Source of the DNA: Metaphire vulgaris
Taxonomy: Eukaryota; Annelida; Clitellata; Crassiclitellata; Megascolecidae
Direction of reading: 5' to 3'
NCBI GenBank assembly: GCA_018105865.1
Contig: CM030848.1
Coordinates: forward strand, 10,885,199 to 10,949,198
DNA: 64,000 bases
Under the pieces are notes generated by a model. The model worked only from the letters and a program-made list of their open reading frames with translations, was not told where the DNA came from and ran no database searches. Each line of letters starts with the position of its first letter. Within the stretch, counting starts at the first letter, position 1. Shown here piece by piece: positions 49,930-62,617 of the stretch. Both the position numbers and the translations under genes were made by a program.

Positions 49930-52440
49930 AATTAACCAACAAAATTGTACAGTTACACAGTACAGTAACTCTTCCTCTACATGAAGCACACAAGTCCTGT
50001 ACTATTTTAACTGTAAAAATGGCCAACATGTCAGTTTCAGCCAGTTTACAATCCTTAAAGCACTGAACATATTTTATCCGATAATGCATAGTAATCAACT
50101 ATTATGCCTTTTAATCAATATTTTAATCAATATTCTATGGAATACGTCTTTCAATGCTTTATCTGAAAATTAGACCAGGTTTGGATATTGTTTATCAGTA
50201 CATTCAAACTACAGTGTACATGCAAAATGCAAATGTCTCTAACTTATTACTGGTATTTATGCAATGTAAGATATCAGATATGTCACAATATAAATGCTAC
50301 ATTTTTTGGAACGTCATTCACATAAATATTAAAGCATGACAAATATATTAAAAATTTAATTCTGCAGAAAATGCACGGAGGTCATAAGCATCAAAATCAC
50401 AAAAACAGAGATCTATGACAGCTTCAACAGCTAGACCTAGCCGAATAATGCAGCCATAACATCAGCAAAAAGCTACATGCAAATATATGCTTTTTTCTGA
50501 GGGAAGTTCTTTGCAATGAAACTAATTTTAAGAGTATTTTTAAAGCTTTGTCAGAAGCCATTCATCAGCTTTTGCCTTTTCCAGCTCAAAGTCTAATAAA
50601 TCTATATCTACATGTACGGTCGGGGCTCAAGAGTCACCAGCAAATACAACAGTTAAAAATTCTAAGAGGATCACTAAATCATTAACAAAGATAAAGAAAA
50701 GAAATGGACAGAAAATGGATCTCCAAGGAGTTCTTTGTTCTACTCTTCTCTTGCTAGACTATTTGGGCAGACGGAATTTACAAGAACACACTGCCGGTTA
50801 CTCTAGGTAATTACCCAACCAATTGCTAATTGGTCCACCATTACCATAATGAGTCATGGGTAGAGTAATTTATGCAATCAAATGCTACAGAGTTGATTTT
50901 ACTGTGTCCTTCATAAAAAATTTTGCTGCCATTCAGTCTTAAAATTACTATTAGAGGCATATTAGCCAGCATTATGAAGCAATATTTGATGATTTAGAGT
51001 GAAATTGTGACTTATTTAATCAAATTAAGCTATAAGTCTACTTAACAGTTAATGCTGATTTTTGAAACAATTAGAAAAATTTCAATGCAAATAGAGCAAT
51101 AATTAAATTTTTGAGGGACTACTATAATATTTGACACTACTTTTATGTATTTATCAATCTACTTATTGGGTAATTTTTTCAACATCAGAAGATGTATTTA
51201 CAAGTTCTATATATTCAGTTTCATGAAGAGTATTTAAATACTATTTACTCTGGTAAGTGAAACCCAAACAATTTGAAGAAATCATATTACTGTTAAATTT
51301 TACATATAACTCTTAGAGATTCAGCTTATAACCCAAGTTGCAAGACTCCATTCTAAGCATTTGGCCAGTGTTCCCAATACACTCATTGTCAGCAGAGTCA
51401 GGCTATTTAGCAATAAATTATACTGATGTCGTATAAACAGTTTGTTTATCATTCACAGCTGTACAGAAGCAACTGATCAAGCAAAGAACTGAGTTCGAGA
51501 CAGATCTGCCCCTTGAAAAGCCACTTAAATCTTTTCAGCCATCCCTATTCCTCCACACTAGATTGTCAATATTTAATTTGGTCGGCCAATCCATTGCTCT
51601 GACGTTCACAAGGACAGCCCTTGACAAACCAAACGTATCTTCTAGGATACACTGGTGGGATGAATTCCCGCTGCCAAACGTCTCTTGAGCAATAGTTCTC
51701 ATCTGAAAAAACTCTTTCCTATTCTGCATACACTTTCAAAAAAAGAAAACCAACCATTATAAGAATGGCTCTTTGGATTTCAACATGAATTACAACAGAT
51801 GCTTTTTTTACCATGATTTCACTTTTAAGCAGCCATCAGCTGATGTTCATTATATTTATAACTGCTGAATGTGATTGATCCATCACATTCATGGATCATT
51901 GATCAGGGTAATCAATCGATTGATCATGAGTGATTGATTGATCGATCAATCGATTGATTGAGTGTTAGAGAAGAAAGTGACTGGAGAATTCAAAATGTAC
52001 TAAATCAGTAGTTTAAACATGATCATTGCCTGAATGCTGATGACAATATGTAATATATATGATGCATAGACAATAATTATGTTTCATTAGATGACTAGAC
52101 ATTAAGATGGAAACTGTTGACTGATAGACTATGCGCAATGCATAAAAGTTGCGCCATCTCGTGAACGGAACTGTACTATTTCTATGCATGGTCAACCGGT
52201 TGAAAGAACATAATCAATATGCTACTGCAAAAGCATAAAAACCTATTTTCATAAAGATTGTCTAATTTTAAACAAAACAAAAGCCTATGTTTGCTCAGGA
52301 TTCCAAACCATTTGCTTACTAATTATCAAACCAATAAAAATTAAGCATAGAGACCCCAGTAGCTGTGGATAAATATCAACACACTTTTATGATTCAGGGT
52401 TAAGATAATGACAATGGACTGTCGTGCATTGCTAGATATT
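49930..52440. other. AT-rich DNA, no gene seen
   Basis: No family is recognisable, including in the 64-codon frame at 51535-51729 (-). No clear repeat apart from the CAAT/ATTG tract at 51890-51962. Confidence 0.5.
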
Positions 52441-52450
52441 TTCAGTGTCC

Positions 52451-52454
<4 letters not shown>

Positions 52455-52510
<56 letters not shown>

Positions 52511-52529
52511 ATATATATATGATGTGACC

Positions 52530-52597
<68 letters not shown>
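52455..52597. repeat. (TA)n followed by (ATT)n
   Basis: A TA run (52455-52522, interrupted by GATATATATATGATG) is followed by ATT units to 52597. Then comes AGAGCATTTCTAGAGCGCAAA, which resembles LINE 3' end motifs elsewhere in the window. Confidence 0.92.
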
Positions 52598-52599
<2 letters not shown>

Positions 52600-53060
52600 G
52601 AGCATTTCTAGAGCGCAAATAATCGCAAAGTCAATATTGACCTTCCATAGCCGTGGGCAAAAGGCAGTGGATTTCTTATGCTTTGATGTCTGATAGTATT
52701 TCTGGCTGCGAAATTGCATTGTGCTAATGCTATAAAACTGCAGCCAAAGGTTTTTACCTCAGATTTCAACATTTTGACACCTGCTTTTTTAGGATAGGCT
52801 ATTACCTGAGAAATAATTAACTTTTTTCCAAACAAATTATGTATTATATACTGTATTGTAATATGTAGCACAACTATCATAATGGCATCCAAATTGTTTT
52901 GTTACAGTGCAGTATGGCTTTTATATATTGCTTTTTCATACAGCTGTCAAATCCATGATGTTATAATGGTGCTTAATGCACTTTACTTAGCAAGTATGAT
53001 TATCACAGTCAGGATAGGGTTTCATTATAGTTAAGCAATAATTGTCCACATGGTCTATAG

Positions 53061-53742
53061 CAGCGGTTCCCAAATGGTGGTACACATACCCCCAGGGGTG
53101 AAAAATTGACCTTCCAGAGTGGTATGCAAAAGGCAGTGGATTTCTTATGCATTGATGTCTGATAGTATGAAATTTCACTATAGTTACAAAAGTTCTAAGA
53201 AATTGTGAGTAGATTTTATATGTTACAAGCATGCTATTTTTATCCTAATTAGCTAGTAATCAATTATTAATTTTAATGCAGTCTGATTAGGTTTTAAGAA
53301 ATTAGGCCTATTACGTTTTACACACATCTAATCAATTTTATAAGCCTGGGGATGACACTGAGAAACAACTAGCGCCAGTGACTGTAGGAGAATGAGAGAC
53401 ATCAACAAATGAAAGTTCTGCCTAGTATCATATGAAATAGCAAGTAAGCTGATCAAGGAATGAGCCATGTCTTGTATCACAGGTTTTATAGACAATAAAA
53501 ATTATAAAATTGATTTGATGTGTGACAGAAGCCAATGGAAAGAGTATTGAACTGTTGGCATATAAAGATGCTAAAATTTCAGCGTATTGAATGAATTCTC
53601 TGATGAAAACCACATTTTCGTTTGTCCCCATCTTCATTGTTTCAAATCCTTCTAGAATAGTCAATATAACCTGTCTTGATTTTTCTCTACAGCATTCGAA
53701 ACGGGACATGTCTCTAAAGTGTCTGAAGGTTGGGAACCACTG
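53061..53742. mobile_element. Non-autonomous hAT (Charlie-like ends)
   Basis: A 682-bp element starting CAGCGGTTCCCAAAT and ending GGTTGGGAACCACTG, with the perfect duplication GTCTATAG (53053-53060 and 53743-53750). Its right part (about 53590-53700) contains one copy of the unit that forms the satellite array starting 65 bases further on. No transposase frame is visible. Confidence 0.88.
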
Positions 53743-53806
53743 GTCTATAGAATATGATTTGCTAAGATACGGTAATTTCTAAATATTACAGTTTACCGGT
53801 ATGCTG

Positions 53807-54480
53807 CCCCAGTTTTATTCTAGAGCGTTCGAAATGTCATGAAAAATGGTAAGCTACAGATATGCAACAATAGATATGGAAAAATTCAGAAGAGTGAGGA
53901 AACGAATTATATCCACATTTTCTTGTGTCCCCATCTTCACTGCATCAAACCCTACTAGAATAGTCAATATATGCTGCTGCCCCAGTTTTATTCTAGAGCG
54001 TTCAAAATGTCACGAAAAATGGTGAGCTACAGATATGCAACAATAGATATGGAAAAATTCAGAAGAGTGATGAAACGAATTATATCCACATTTTCTTGTG
54101 TCCCCATCTTCATTGCATCAAACCGTACTAGAAAGGTCAATATATTCTGCCCCAGTTTTATTCTAGAGGGTTCGAAATGTCACGAAAAATGGTGAGCTAC
54201 AGATATGCAACAATAGATATGGAAAAATTCAGAAGAGTGAGGAAACGAATTATATCCACATTTTCTTGTGTCCCCATCTTCATTGCATCAAACCATACTA
54301 GAATGGTCAACATATGCTGCCCCAGTTTTATTCTAGAAATGTCACGAAAAATGGTGAGCTACAGATATGCAACAATAGATATGGACAAATTCAGAAGAGT
54401 GATGAAACGAATTATATCCACATTTTCTTGTGTCCCCATCTTCTTTGCATCAAACCCTACTAGAATAGTCAATATACCGG
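53807..54480 (+). repeat. Satellite-like tandem array 2 (about 162-173-bp unit)
   Basis: Four units are marked by (G/A)AGCTACAGATATGCAAC at 53851, 54024, 54194 and 54356, each with TTTTATTCTAGA and CATTTTCTTGTGTCCCCATC blocks. The unit is clearly related to array 1, 53 kb away, and to the right part of the hAT element at 53061-53742. Confidence 0.88.
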
Positions 54481-54691
54481 TAGTCAACTTTAAACACTAC
54501 ACATATGCAGGGTTTATTTTAGGCATATGACACTCATGCCAGAGGCATCCAAAAATTAAATTAGCAGGTTAACAAATCTCTAAATAACAAATTATGACAT
54601 TTTATTGACACAAGATTAAAACTACAAATGCATTTTTCTTGCTTTTACTGATGTGAATTCATCCATGATGTTTTGCTCGGTATCACATTAT

Positions 54692-54990
54692 AGCCGCCCC
54701 AGCTATGACCGCCCCGGTTATGACCGCAAAAAAGTTATGACTGCCCCGGTTATGACTGCCCCGGTTATGACCACCCCAGCTATGACAGCCCCGTTATGAG
54801 CGCCCCAGCTATAGCTGCCGTCAGTATCATTTAGGGTTAGTGTTTCGTGTCTGGTTTATGGTGTGGGTAATGATTATATGACCCCGTATGGGTTAGGGTA
54901 CACTGCTTTTCGTCAAAACCCATAGAGTAACTGGGGCGGTCATAACTGGGATGGTCATAGCTGGGGCGGTCATAACCGAGGCAGTCAGTT
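54692..54990. repeat. Inverted minisatellite (15-bp unit)
   Basis: About eight units close to GCCCCGGTTATGACC occupy 54692-54815. About four units of the complement (ACTGGGGCGGTCATA) occupy 54925-54990. The two arrays face each other across about 110 bases of unrelated sequence. One and a half more complementary units appear near 55190. Confidence 0.85.
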
Positions 54991-55009
54991 TTCTAGTTTC
55001 TTCCCTTTT

Positions 55010-56430
55010 ACACTGATGACAGCAAGCAGTCATAACACCAGGGGCCAGGGCGTGATTTGTAGAGGGAAAGGAGGATTCCATCCCCCACTGCCCAACTGCA
55101 TCATGCTACACCCAGTGATGTTAATCCTTGTCCTGGTCCTTGTCCTTAAGGACTCTTAGGACCAATTTGAAGTCCTTGTCCTTGTCCTAACTGGGGCAGT
55201 CATAGCTGGGACGGCTACCACCTGCAACCATTTTGCTCAGCCAGTTTTCTCATGTGGATTTATATTTCTTCCTAAAAATGTTTAGTCATTGTTTTATAAT
55301 ACAGTTGATTGAGGACGTCGGCTCCAGTTGAAAGTGTTTCCGCAAAGTGGTCTCATAATTATAATTAGACCTCAGAGTCTGCTGGAAACACTTGTTGTTT
55401 GCACCTTGACAATTTTCAGGCAACACCCATTTGAAATGAATTCTGACTAGACCAACATTTTTTTTCCTTTTCTAATTTTGTGGCGAAATTGATTTGTTTT
55501 TTTTTCCTTTCTGACTTTTGGGGAAAGTTGGTCCTTGATTCCATCCCCACTGCCCTTGTGCTTGAGGGCATCCACCCTTCTGTCCTTGGAAGGTCGGTCC
55601 TTGTCCCCCACGTCCTGGGGGGGTCAGTCCATTCACCGTCCACGGTATGACACTTCCTCAACAACTACATCCCCCAAGCTCGACACATTCCCTCCCCCAC
55701 TGCTCCAGTAACAAATCGCCCTCTGCTCCTTGCCATACTCTAGGTACAGCTGGTACACCACTGCACATATTATCCATACTTAACATTAGAGGGTCCCTTA
55801 CATGTGTGGGAAATTTGCCAAATTTATCACACAGACCTGCAAAATGCAATTAAGATTAAAGTATCTGAGAAAGGAGACTCAGAAGGAAACCAGATTGCCT
55901 TTGATAAATGGCATAGTCCTTGTTGTTCAATTATACAAATAGCCGATTTACATTAACAAGGAGACAAAGGGATCAACAACTGTCTGACTGCACAGACATG
56001 ATGCATCAATAAAACAGCAAACACAAAACATACTCTGACCTAAAGAATAAAACCACCAATGCAACCAAGTCAAGAGACTTCCAGGAAGCCTGCTACTGTT
56101 GTCAGATTTTTAAAAAAATGCTCAGTAAAAACAAATATGACATTAAATTTATTTATAATAAATCAGAAATAGTGCATTATTAAAACAATTAGGCAATTCA
56201 TAATAAATAAATAATCCACTATTATAAAATTACCATACATTTAATTTCATCATGTTGCATTGTAACATTAAATGTTAATTTGTGCAGAACACACCACCTT
56301 CATATACACAAGAATTTTATTATAAATACTTGATTTAGCATTCTCATTCTGTAAAGCCAAGTGGCTTACTGACTGATATGATATTATCCACAGAATTAGT
56401 TCTATCTATTACTGGATGGAAAAAACATCT
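55010..56430. other. No gene; local TGTCCT-type repeats
   Basis: CCTTGTCC and its complement recur at 55127-55190 and around 55560-55620. A frame at 55416-55664 (-) crosses this and is not recognisable. The rest shows nothing. Confidence 0.5.
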
Positions 56431-56604
56431 AAAGGATGAATCGGACAAAACAGTCAAACTGCAAAACCAACCATTTCTATTTAGAACAAAACAGAAGATT
56501 GAAGAATCTATTAGAATAGAAGAATAGATTCTTCAATCTTCTGTTTTGTTCTAAATAGAAATGGCTGGTTTTGCAGTTTCACTGTTTTGTCTGATTCATT
56601 CTTT
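56431..56604. repeat. Near-perfect inverted repeat (82-bp arms, 10-base loop)
   Basis: Positions 56431-56512 pair with 56523-56604 at 78 of 82 positions by my count, leaving a 10-base loop. There is no known transposon end and no target duplication. It looks like a snap-back inverted duplication or a hairpin-forming locus. Confidence 0.9.
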
Positions 56605-58110
56605 AAACATATTTATATTTAAACATTAAACATTTAATGTTTTTCAAAATGTTAAACATTCTTAAAACATATTTTTAAAAGTAGCTCAGAGATACAACAA
56701 ATGAGCCATACAGATTCAATGGCAGGAGAACAACAGAACAGTAGGAGAAAATCTGTGTTAACAGTCTAATCGACTCATAGAATTCAATTTGCACTTTAAC
56801 CTCAATTCATCAAACAAAAATAGCCCTTTACAAGCATTCTGGAAGCCCTAATTTGCAGATCTGAAAACCTAATTCCCACCAAAGTCTTCAGAAAACACTG
56901 TGAATAAAAAACAATCGCAGGCCTCCACACCGACAGACATCACACAATGATCATGTTCTCGTCAGGCAAAAAACCGTGCAGGTTTCCCACAGCAAAAGAA
57001 TACCTCAAGTCAGACATTCGATCCATCAATATCATTCATCTATTTAGTGCACACTGAAAACCTCTAAGCAATCGTCGAGTTCCGGTTCAATATATAAAAA
57101 AAACGTTGCGCAGCACTCACGATCAGATTCGCATGCCAGGACGTTTGTCCTTCAGGCACTTCATTATACAATAAAGTCCCACTCAGAGGAGAGTGGACTG
57201 TCAATGGTCAGACACTAAATTGCACACCAAATTGCTCAGGTTGTTGATGGAAACTTAAGAACAAACGAAGAAAACGACTGAAAAATGCAATCGTCCTTCT
57301 GCGGGGAAATAGCAGCCAAGCATCATCTGCAACAAGTTTCCGAACTCTACTGAATTATGGATCAGCAAGAGATCGATTACAGCATTATTCTATCTTAAAA
57401 GGTGGCACGGTGGTCAGCAGGGACCGTTCTGGTCCACCGTGACGCCTTTTTTTTCAAATGTCCATCAGCACTAATGAGAGTGCAAATTTTAAAAACTCAT
57501 GATTGGAATTTGTGCCAGCCTGTTCACCGGCCGCAGTGTGGCTAAAGAAGCCGTGTTGTTTGTGCTTGTGAGAAATTCATCTGCATATTTCCAGGACTAA
57601 CGTTACAAATTCGAGTCTGCGGGGAATGACTACTGGCATCAGAGAAAACAAAGGGTACCGCTTCCATTAGACCTAGGCTGGCGTTTGCCGTTCCCAAAAG
57701 AATGGACGACTGAAATGACCTGATGCTCTTGTTGCAAATCAATATATGAAAGCCGACAATGATTGATGATTATGGTCATAAAGCAGTCATCAGCATCACT
57801 CAAAATATCACACGTCCAACCATACATTTCTGGTGCTTATCGTCAATATTTTAACCTAAAAATCGTGAAACCAAACTGAATATAGCATCACAAAATACAG
57901 AGTAACTAACAAACTCAAAGCCCATACTCATTCACTTGACTAATACTAACAGATCTATCAAACACTTCCATCAGCTAGAGTTAAACGATGTATCTGCTTT
58001 AAAAAGTCTCCATCAACTTTTATATTTGGTCAAGTTCTCATGTCAGATCAAGTAATAGATACCGGTAATGTCTGTGAATTCTGTGATTCCTGCAAGATTA
58101 AAATGCTCTG
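56605..58110. other. No supported gene
   Basis: A consensus-like donor on the minus strand (GATC|GTGAGT near 57117) follows only short frames that stop before it, so at most a non-coding first exon could be imagined. The rest shows nothing. Confidence 0.4.
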
Positions 58111-58118
58111 GTAGATAA

Positions 58119-58387
58119 CAGTGGCGGCTCCACAGGGGAGGCCCGGGGGGCCCGTGCCCCTATTGAGTGCCTGCCCCCCAGTGCCCCCTGTTGGGACCCC
58201 ATACTTAATACTACATACCCAGCAACAAATGGTTGATGGATATACAGACATATATTATGATTATAATCAATACATCATCAGTCATGCCACATGTGTAATC
58301 AGAAATTTGAAAAATGATATGGACACCCCATGATTAGAAGTTGCCACCCCAACGGCCCCCACTTGCCAAATCATGGAGCCGCCACTG
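58119..58387 (+). mobile_element. hAT-like MITE, family A copy 4, with 90-bp internal insert
   Basis: The ends CAGTGGCGGCTCCA and TGGAGCCGCCACTG and the perfect duplication GTAGATAA (58111-58118 and 58388-58395) are intact. The element is 269 bp instead of about 180 because 58236-58325 is foreign. That insert is base-for-base identical to 60690-60779, inside another element 2.4 kb away. Confidence 0.93.
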
Positions 58388-58696
58388 GTAGATAATGCCA
58401 ACAGCAAAGTCATTATGTGTCCATCCTCTCAATGCAGCTCCAAACCAGCAGATAGAGCAGTGCCATCTAGTGGAGAACAGATTGGCCAAACCATCAGATA
58501 TAGTTCATTCAAGTCACGCCTCAGTCACTCAATTCCGCTCAACTCAATGAATCAAGGTCCATGGTCACATCCTGCTAACATCCAGCTAGGGTAATTGACT
58601 TACAGACTGGATAATTTTCAGCCCCACTGGATCTACATAAAATTCAGCAATGACCAACTATGCAGGACCCACTGAAGACAGCAATGGTACCGGATC

Positions 58697-58891
58697 CATG
58701 GGCGTCTGGATAGGGGTGCAAGGGGTGCAGTTGCACCCCCTGGAAAAACTGTAGCATTATGAAAAAAGTAAAATTACTTTTTTCTTTTGTCACAAAACCT
58801 TGTTTTGCACCCTCTGGAACATTTTTTCATTTCTTTCATCACAAGACCCTGTTTTGCACCCCCTCTGGAAAAATTTCTGCAGACGCCCATG
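58697..58891. mobile_element. Short TIR element (CATGGGCGTC ends)
   Basis: The ends CATGGGCGTCTG and CAGACGCCCATG are inverted repeats. TTTTGCACCC(T)CTGG is repeated inside. ATGGTACC and ATGGGACC occur outside the ends but do not abut the left one, so the exact boundary is uncertain. Confidence 0.6.
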
Positions 58892-59532
58892 ATGGGACCG
58901 AACAAAAGCCCCAAAAGATTTGCCATACAAAATATTAAGAGCAACTGCATACATAAATAAAACACATCAATGTGGTATAACATAGACACATTCACACTCT
59001 ATACCAAGCAAACAGCGTCAATTGGCATTTTTACAATAGGTGTTAAATAAACCGTGCTGACATATTGCATAAATGAATAATGTTCCTTCTGACTACATGG
59101 TGTTGTGTGACCAGTCCAGTGACTGTCTTAGGATTATCTTTGTGCTAGCAGCCAACTCGTCATTCTTCACCTAGGTGTGGATAAAATGGTAGCAGCATTA
59201 AGATGCAATGGTAAAATGGGTCTTAAGAAATCATTGGCAAACTACTCTAGTAAGCCACTTGTGTCATTGCTTGTTGTCAGATTTAATATTGAAAAAAGAG
59301 CATACTGCTGACACAAAACCTCTTGTCTCATGTTAAATTCATGATGACTTGTGCCGATGCCAGATGGCTTCAAATAACTGCATAAACATCCATTTTTTAA
59401 ATGTTAAATCACAAAATAGATTACAAATAGATTACAAATTACAACAAAAATACAAGACTGATTACAAAATTACAAAAATACAAAATTACAAAATAAAAGC
59501 ATTTCATTTCACTTTCACTATTCATTCATTGC

Positions 59533-59582
<50 letters not shown>

Positions 59583-59584
<2 letters not shown>

Positions 59585-59717
59585 GTGAAACCCGCTTAAT
59601 TGCATAGGTGTCGTGCAAGCCTTGCTTATGATAATTAATTGTATACACAAAACACTGGTTCAGGTTTTTATGTTATTATGCGATTATGTGGGTTATGCAA
59701 TTAAGTGGGATCCACTG
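59583..59717. mobile_element. pogo-like short element
   Basis: A 135-bp element with ends CAGTGAAACCCGCTTAATTG and CAATTAAGTGGGATCCACTG. It lies between two TA microsatellites, so the TA target duplication cannot be shown cleanly. Confidence 0.6.
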
Positions 59718-59774
59718 TATATATATATATATTATATGGGATCCATATATACATATACATATACATACAGTATA

Positions 59775-59816
<42 letters not shown>

Positions 59817-59925
59817 CACACATATATATATACACACACATATATATATACACACACACACACACATATATATATACTGTATATACAGTACACGCTCACA
59901 CACACACACACACACACACACAACA
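59718..59925. repeat. TA/CA compound microsatellite
   Basis: Alternating TATA, TACA and CACA blocks that start right at the end of the pogo-like element (59583-59717). Tyr/Ile/His frames here are artefacts. Confidence 0.93.
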
Positions 59926-60341
59926 GTATTATTATTCAAAAGCAAAAGCAATTTATGGCAGAGGGCCATACCTCAGACATCAGCAGACATCAGTTGTTGT
60001 CACAGACACTCAGGCCCCAGAGGCAGTGACGAACAAACACTGCCGTCCATGCCAGCAAACTCATTAAGATCAGACAGTGAAATTCATGCAAATCACACAA
60101 TTCCCACATTTCTCAGACAGTGAAAATAATTAGTGAATTTTCAAGCAGAATAGACCCTGTTCACAGTCAGATCTATTATCTCTGGAAATGAATGTCACGT
60201 GGAGAGAAAAAGTAATTGAAAATAACTGCATTAATTCACTGAAATGCATGTGCCATATTTTAAGGAATTACAGTACTTAAAGTCTGACTGAATTTAGCCT
60301 AAATTCATTTCCCTGATTATGTTTAATTCCAAAGTCACAGA

Positions 60342-60560
60342 CAGGGCTTTTTTAGTAAAAAAAATATTTTCCGGAATGCAATAGTCGGAAGCCAATTGTC
60401 AACATGGACATGGTGTATATCTATATATATACATGACGTATATATATATACACATAATTATATACATATATATGTATATATAATTATATATATGGATATA
60501 TGTATATATATGTATATATGTATATCTATATATATACATGATGTATATATATATACAATA

Positions 60561-60592
<32 letters not shown>

Positions 60593-60650
60593 TCATGTAT
60601 ATAATAATAATACATGATGTATATATATATATATATATACATATATGTAT

Positions 60651-60693
<43 letters not shown>

Positions 60694-60886
60694 ATATACA
60701 GACATATATTATGATTATAATCAATACATCATCAGTCATGCCACATGTGTAATCAGAAATTTGAAAAATGATATGGACAATAGATATATTCTAAATTTTC
60801 TATTTATTAATTTAATTATGCAAAAATACCAGTCTTCAGCTTTTCCGGAACGCCATTCTGCCTCATTCCGGCACAAAAAAGCCCTG
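60342..60886. mobile_element. Short hAT-like element with AT-rich core
   Basis: The ends CAGGGCTTTTTT and AAAAAAGCCCTG are inverted repeats, and subterminal TTCCGGAATG-like blocks also mirror each other. The flanks GTCACAGA and ATCATAGA match at 6 of 8 positions, which could be an aged duplication. The core (60416-60690) is TA-rich with repeated ATACATGATGTAT-like units. It contains the 90-bp segment that also occurs inside the MITE at 58119-58387. Confidence 0.6.
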
Positions 60887-61209
60887 ATCATAGATAAAAT
60901 AACAGTGAATTTTATATATTAAAATCTCTTTAAACAATAAAAAATTCACCTTTTTCCACACCACCATTTGACAATTGTTTAATTTATCTGGGATAAAGTG
61001 CAAATATAAAAACCATTACATAGCAAAACATAAATACGGTGGCCTTTTGTATTCTGTGATGATTTTCTTAATGAATAAATTATAAAATAATTGGTCATAA
61101 AATTTTAAATACAGCCCCATTCCCTCCAGCAATTAATCACTAATCACGGAAAGACTTAAATTTGATTTACATTTAAGCAAGGAATTTCTGCCATATCAAA
61201 ATTGAACCT

Positions 61210-61249
61210 TTTCACGTGCTTACTTAGCCTCCTAAGCCACTTTAAATCA

Positions 61250-61335
<86 letters not shown>

Positions 61336-61381
61336 TTTTGTTGCTGTGCTTGTCATGAATAAAGATTATTATTGTTGTTAA

Positions 61382-61448
<67 letters not shown>
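61210..61448 (+). repeat. LINE-tail-like end with (ATT)n/(AGT)n blocks
   Basis: CTAAGCCACTTTAAATCACATT leads into (ATT)n, (AGT)n and, after a short spacer, a second (ATT)n run at 61384-61448. The lead-in matches the 3' UTR of the LINE family at 43.8 kb. Confidence 0.7.
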
Positions 61449-61450
<2 letters not shown>

Positions 61451-62055
61451 CTTAGAAATTCTGGAATTTCCATAGAATTTTGCTCGAACTGCCATGCATT
61501 TGTATAACATAAGTACATTCTCACAAACTGGAACATGAAGCATGTTTGAGCATGCTTTCAACTCGTGCAATGTAACACATTTTGGAATTTAAGATGAGCT
61601 CTGGAGTTCCACAGAAATTCAATAAGCTCTGAAGCTGCCACAGAGGCAATGTACTGGTAATTACACTGCTAATACAATGGCTTCATGTCCTTGGAATTTG
61701 GACCCTGTTTCTATACTTTGCTTGAATCCCTACACTGGCAACCATATAGACTGGGCATCACTGATGTATTAAAACTCAGCCGTGGATAATAAGATATTTT
61801 ACAAATCACCAACTACCGTAAAACTAATGATTTCATTTGTTTACATCAATACTTACAAATGGACATGTTATTATCTGCATTTGTGCGCCTTTTGGCCTAG
61901 ATATTGGACACAAGTCAATGCCTACAAATGCTTAATTAATTTGTTTCAGTGACATAACCAGGGATGACAAATCATGAGATATGTGATAAAATAGTGCTAT
62001 CACAGTCTATTATTTGTACAAACAGGAAGAGAACTACAGACAGATGGAGATAGAC

Positions 62056-62096
<41 letters not shown>

Positions 62097-62617
62097 AAGA
62101 GAGAAAGAGAAAGAGCAGTGGGATGCAGAGGGGGCTGGTGGAGCGGTGGCCCCAGGCGTCGCCCAGATGGGTGGGGGCAAATTGACTCCTCAAGCTTTTT
62201 TTGCTTGTCAAACATTTTGTTCTGGACTTTCAACTTGGCCCCGGGCGCCCACCACTCTCTGCACGTCACTGAGAAAGACAGACACACAGAAAAAAATACT
62301 TCAAAGTCAAATTACACATTTTTAAGGTATTGAATCATAGAGTCTATTTCAGAGTTACCATATAATACAGAAGAGGATTTCTCTAGAACTATGAGTATTG
62401 TACAACCTCACAGTATTGGTAAATTTACCTTTGGCTAGCCAATAGTACATGTGTTTCAAATAGAAAATAATGAGGGTTTCTAATAATATCAATCAGTTTC
62501 TCCAGAGACATTATAGTGATTATAGTGTCACATGGTTTCTGTGTTATTTTCTAGTACTGACATAGAAGACTGAGATGTAAAAAATTATTAAATTCAAAAT
62601 TACAGCAAGGCAATATC

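Noticed and set aside
54830..54905. TTAGGGTTAG and GGGTTAGGGTA motifs resembling telomere repeats
   Set aside because: Only one or two units each; no array.
57110..57240. Minus-strand exon-like segment ending in GTGAGT
   Set aside because: All ATG frames stop before the donor; at most a non-coding exon, with no other support.
61946..62271. CAGTGACATAACC ... CACGTCACTG possible TIR pair
   Set aside because: Inverted ends match for only about seven bases and the flanks share no 8-bp repeat.
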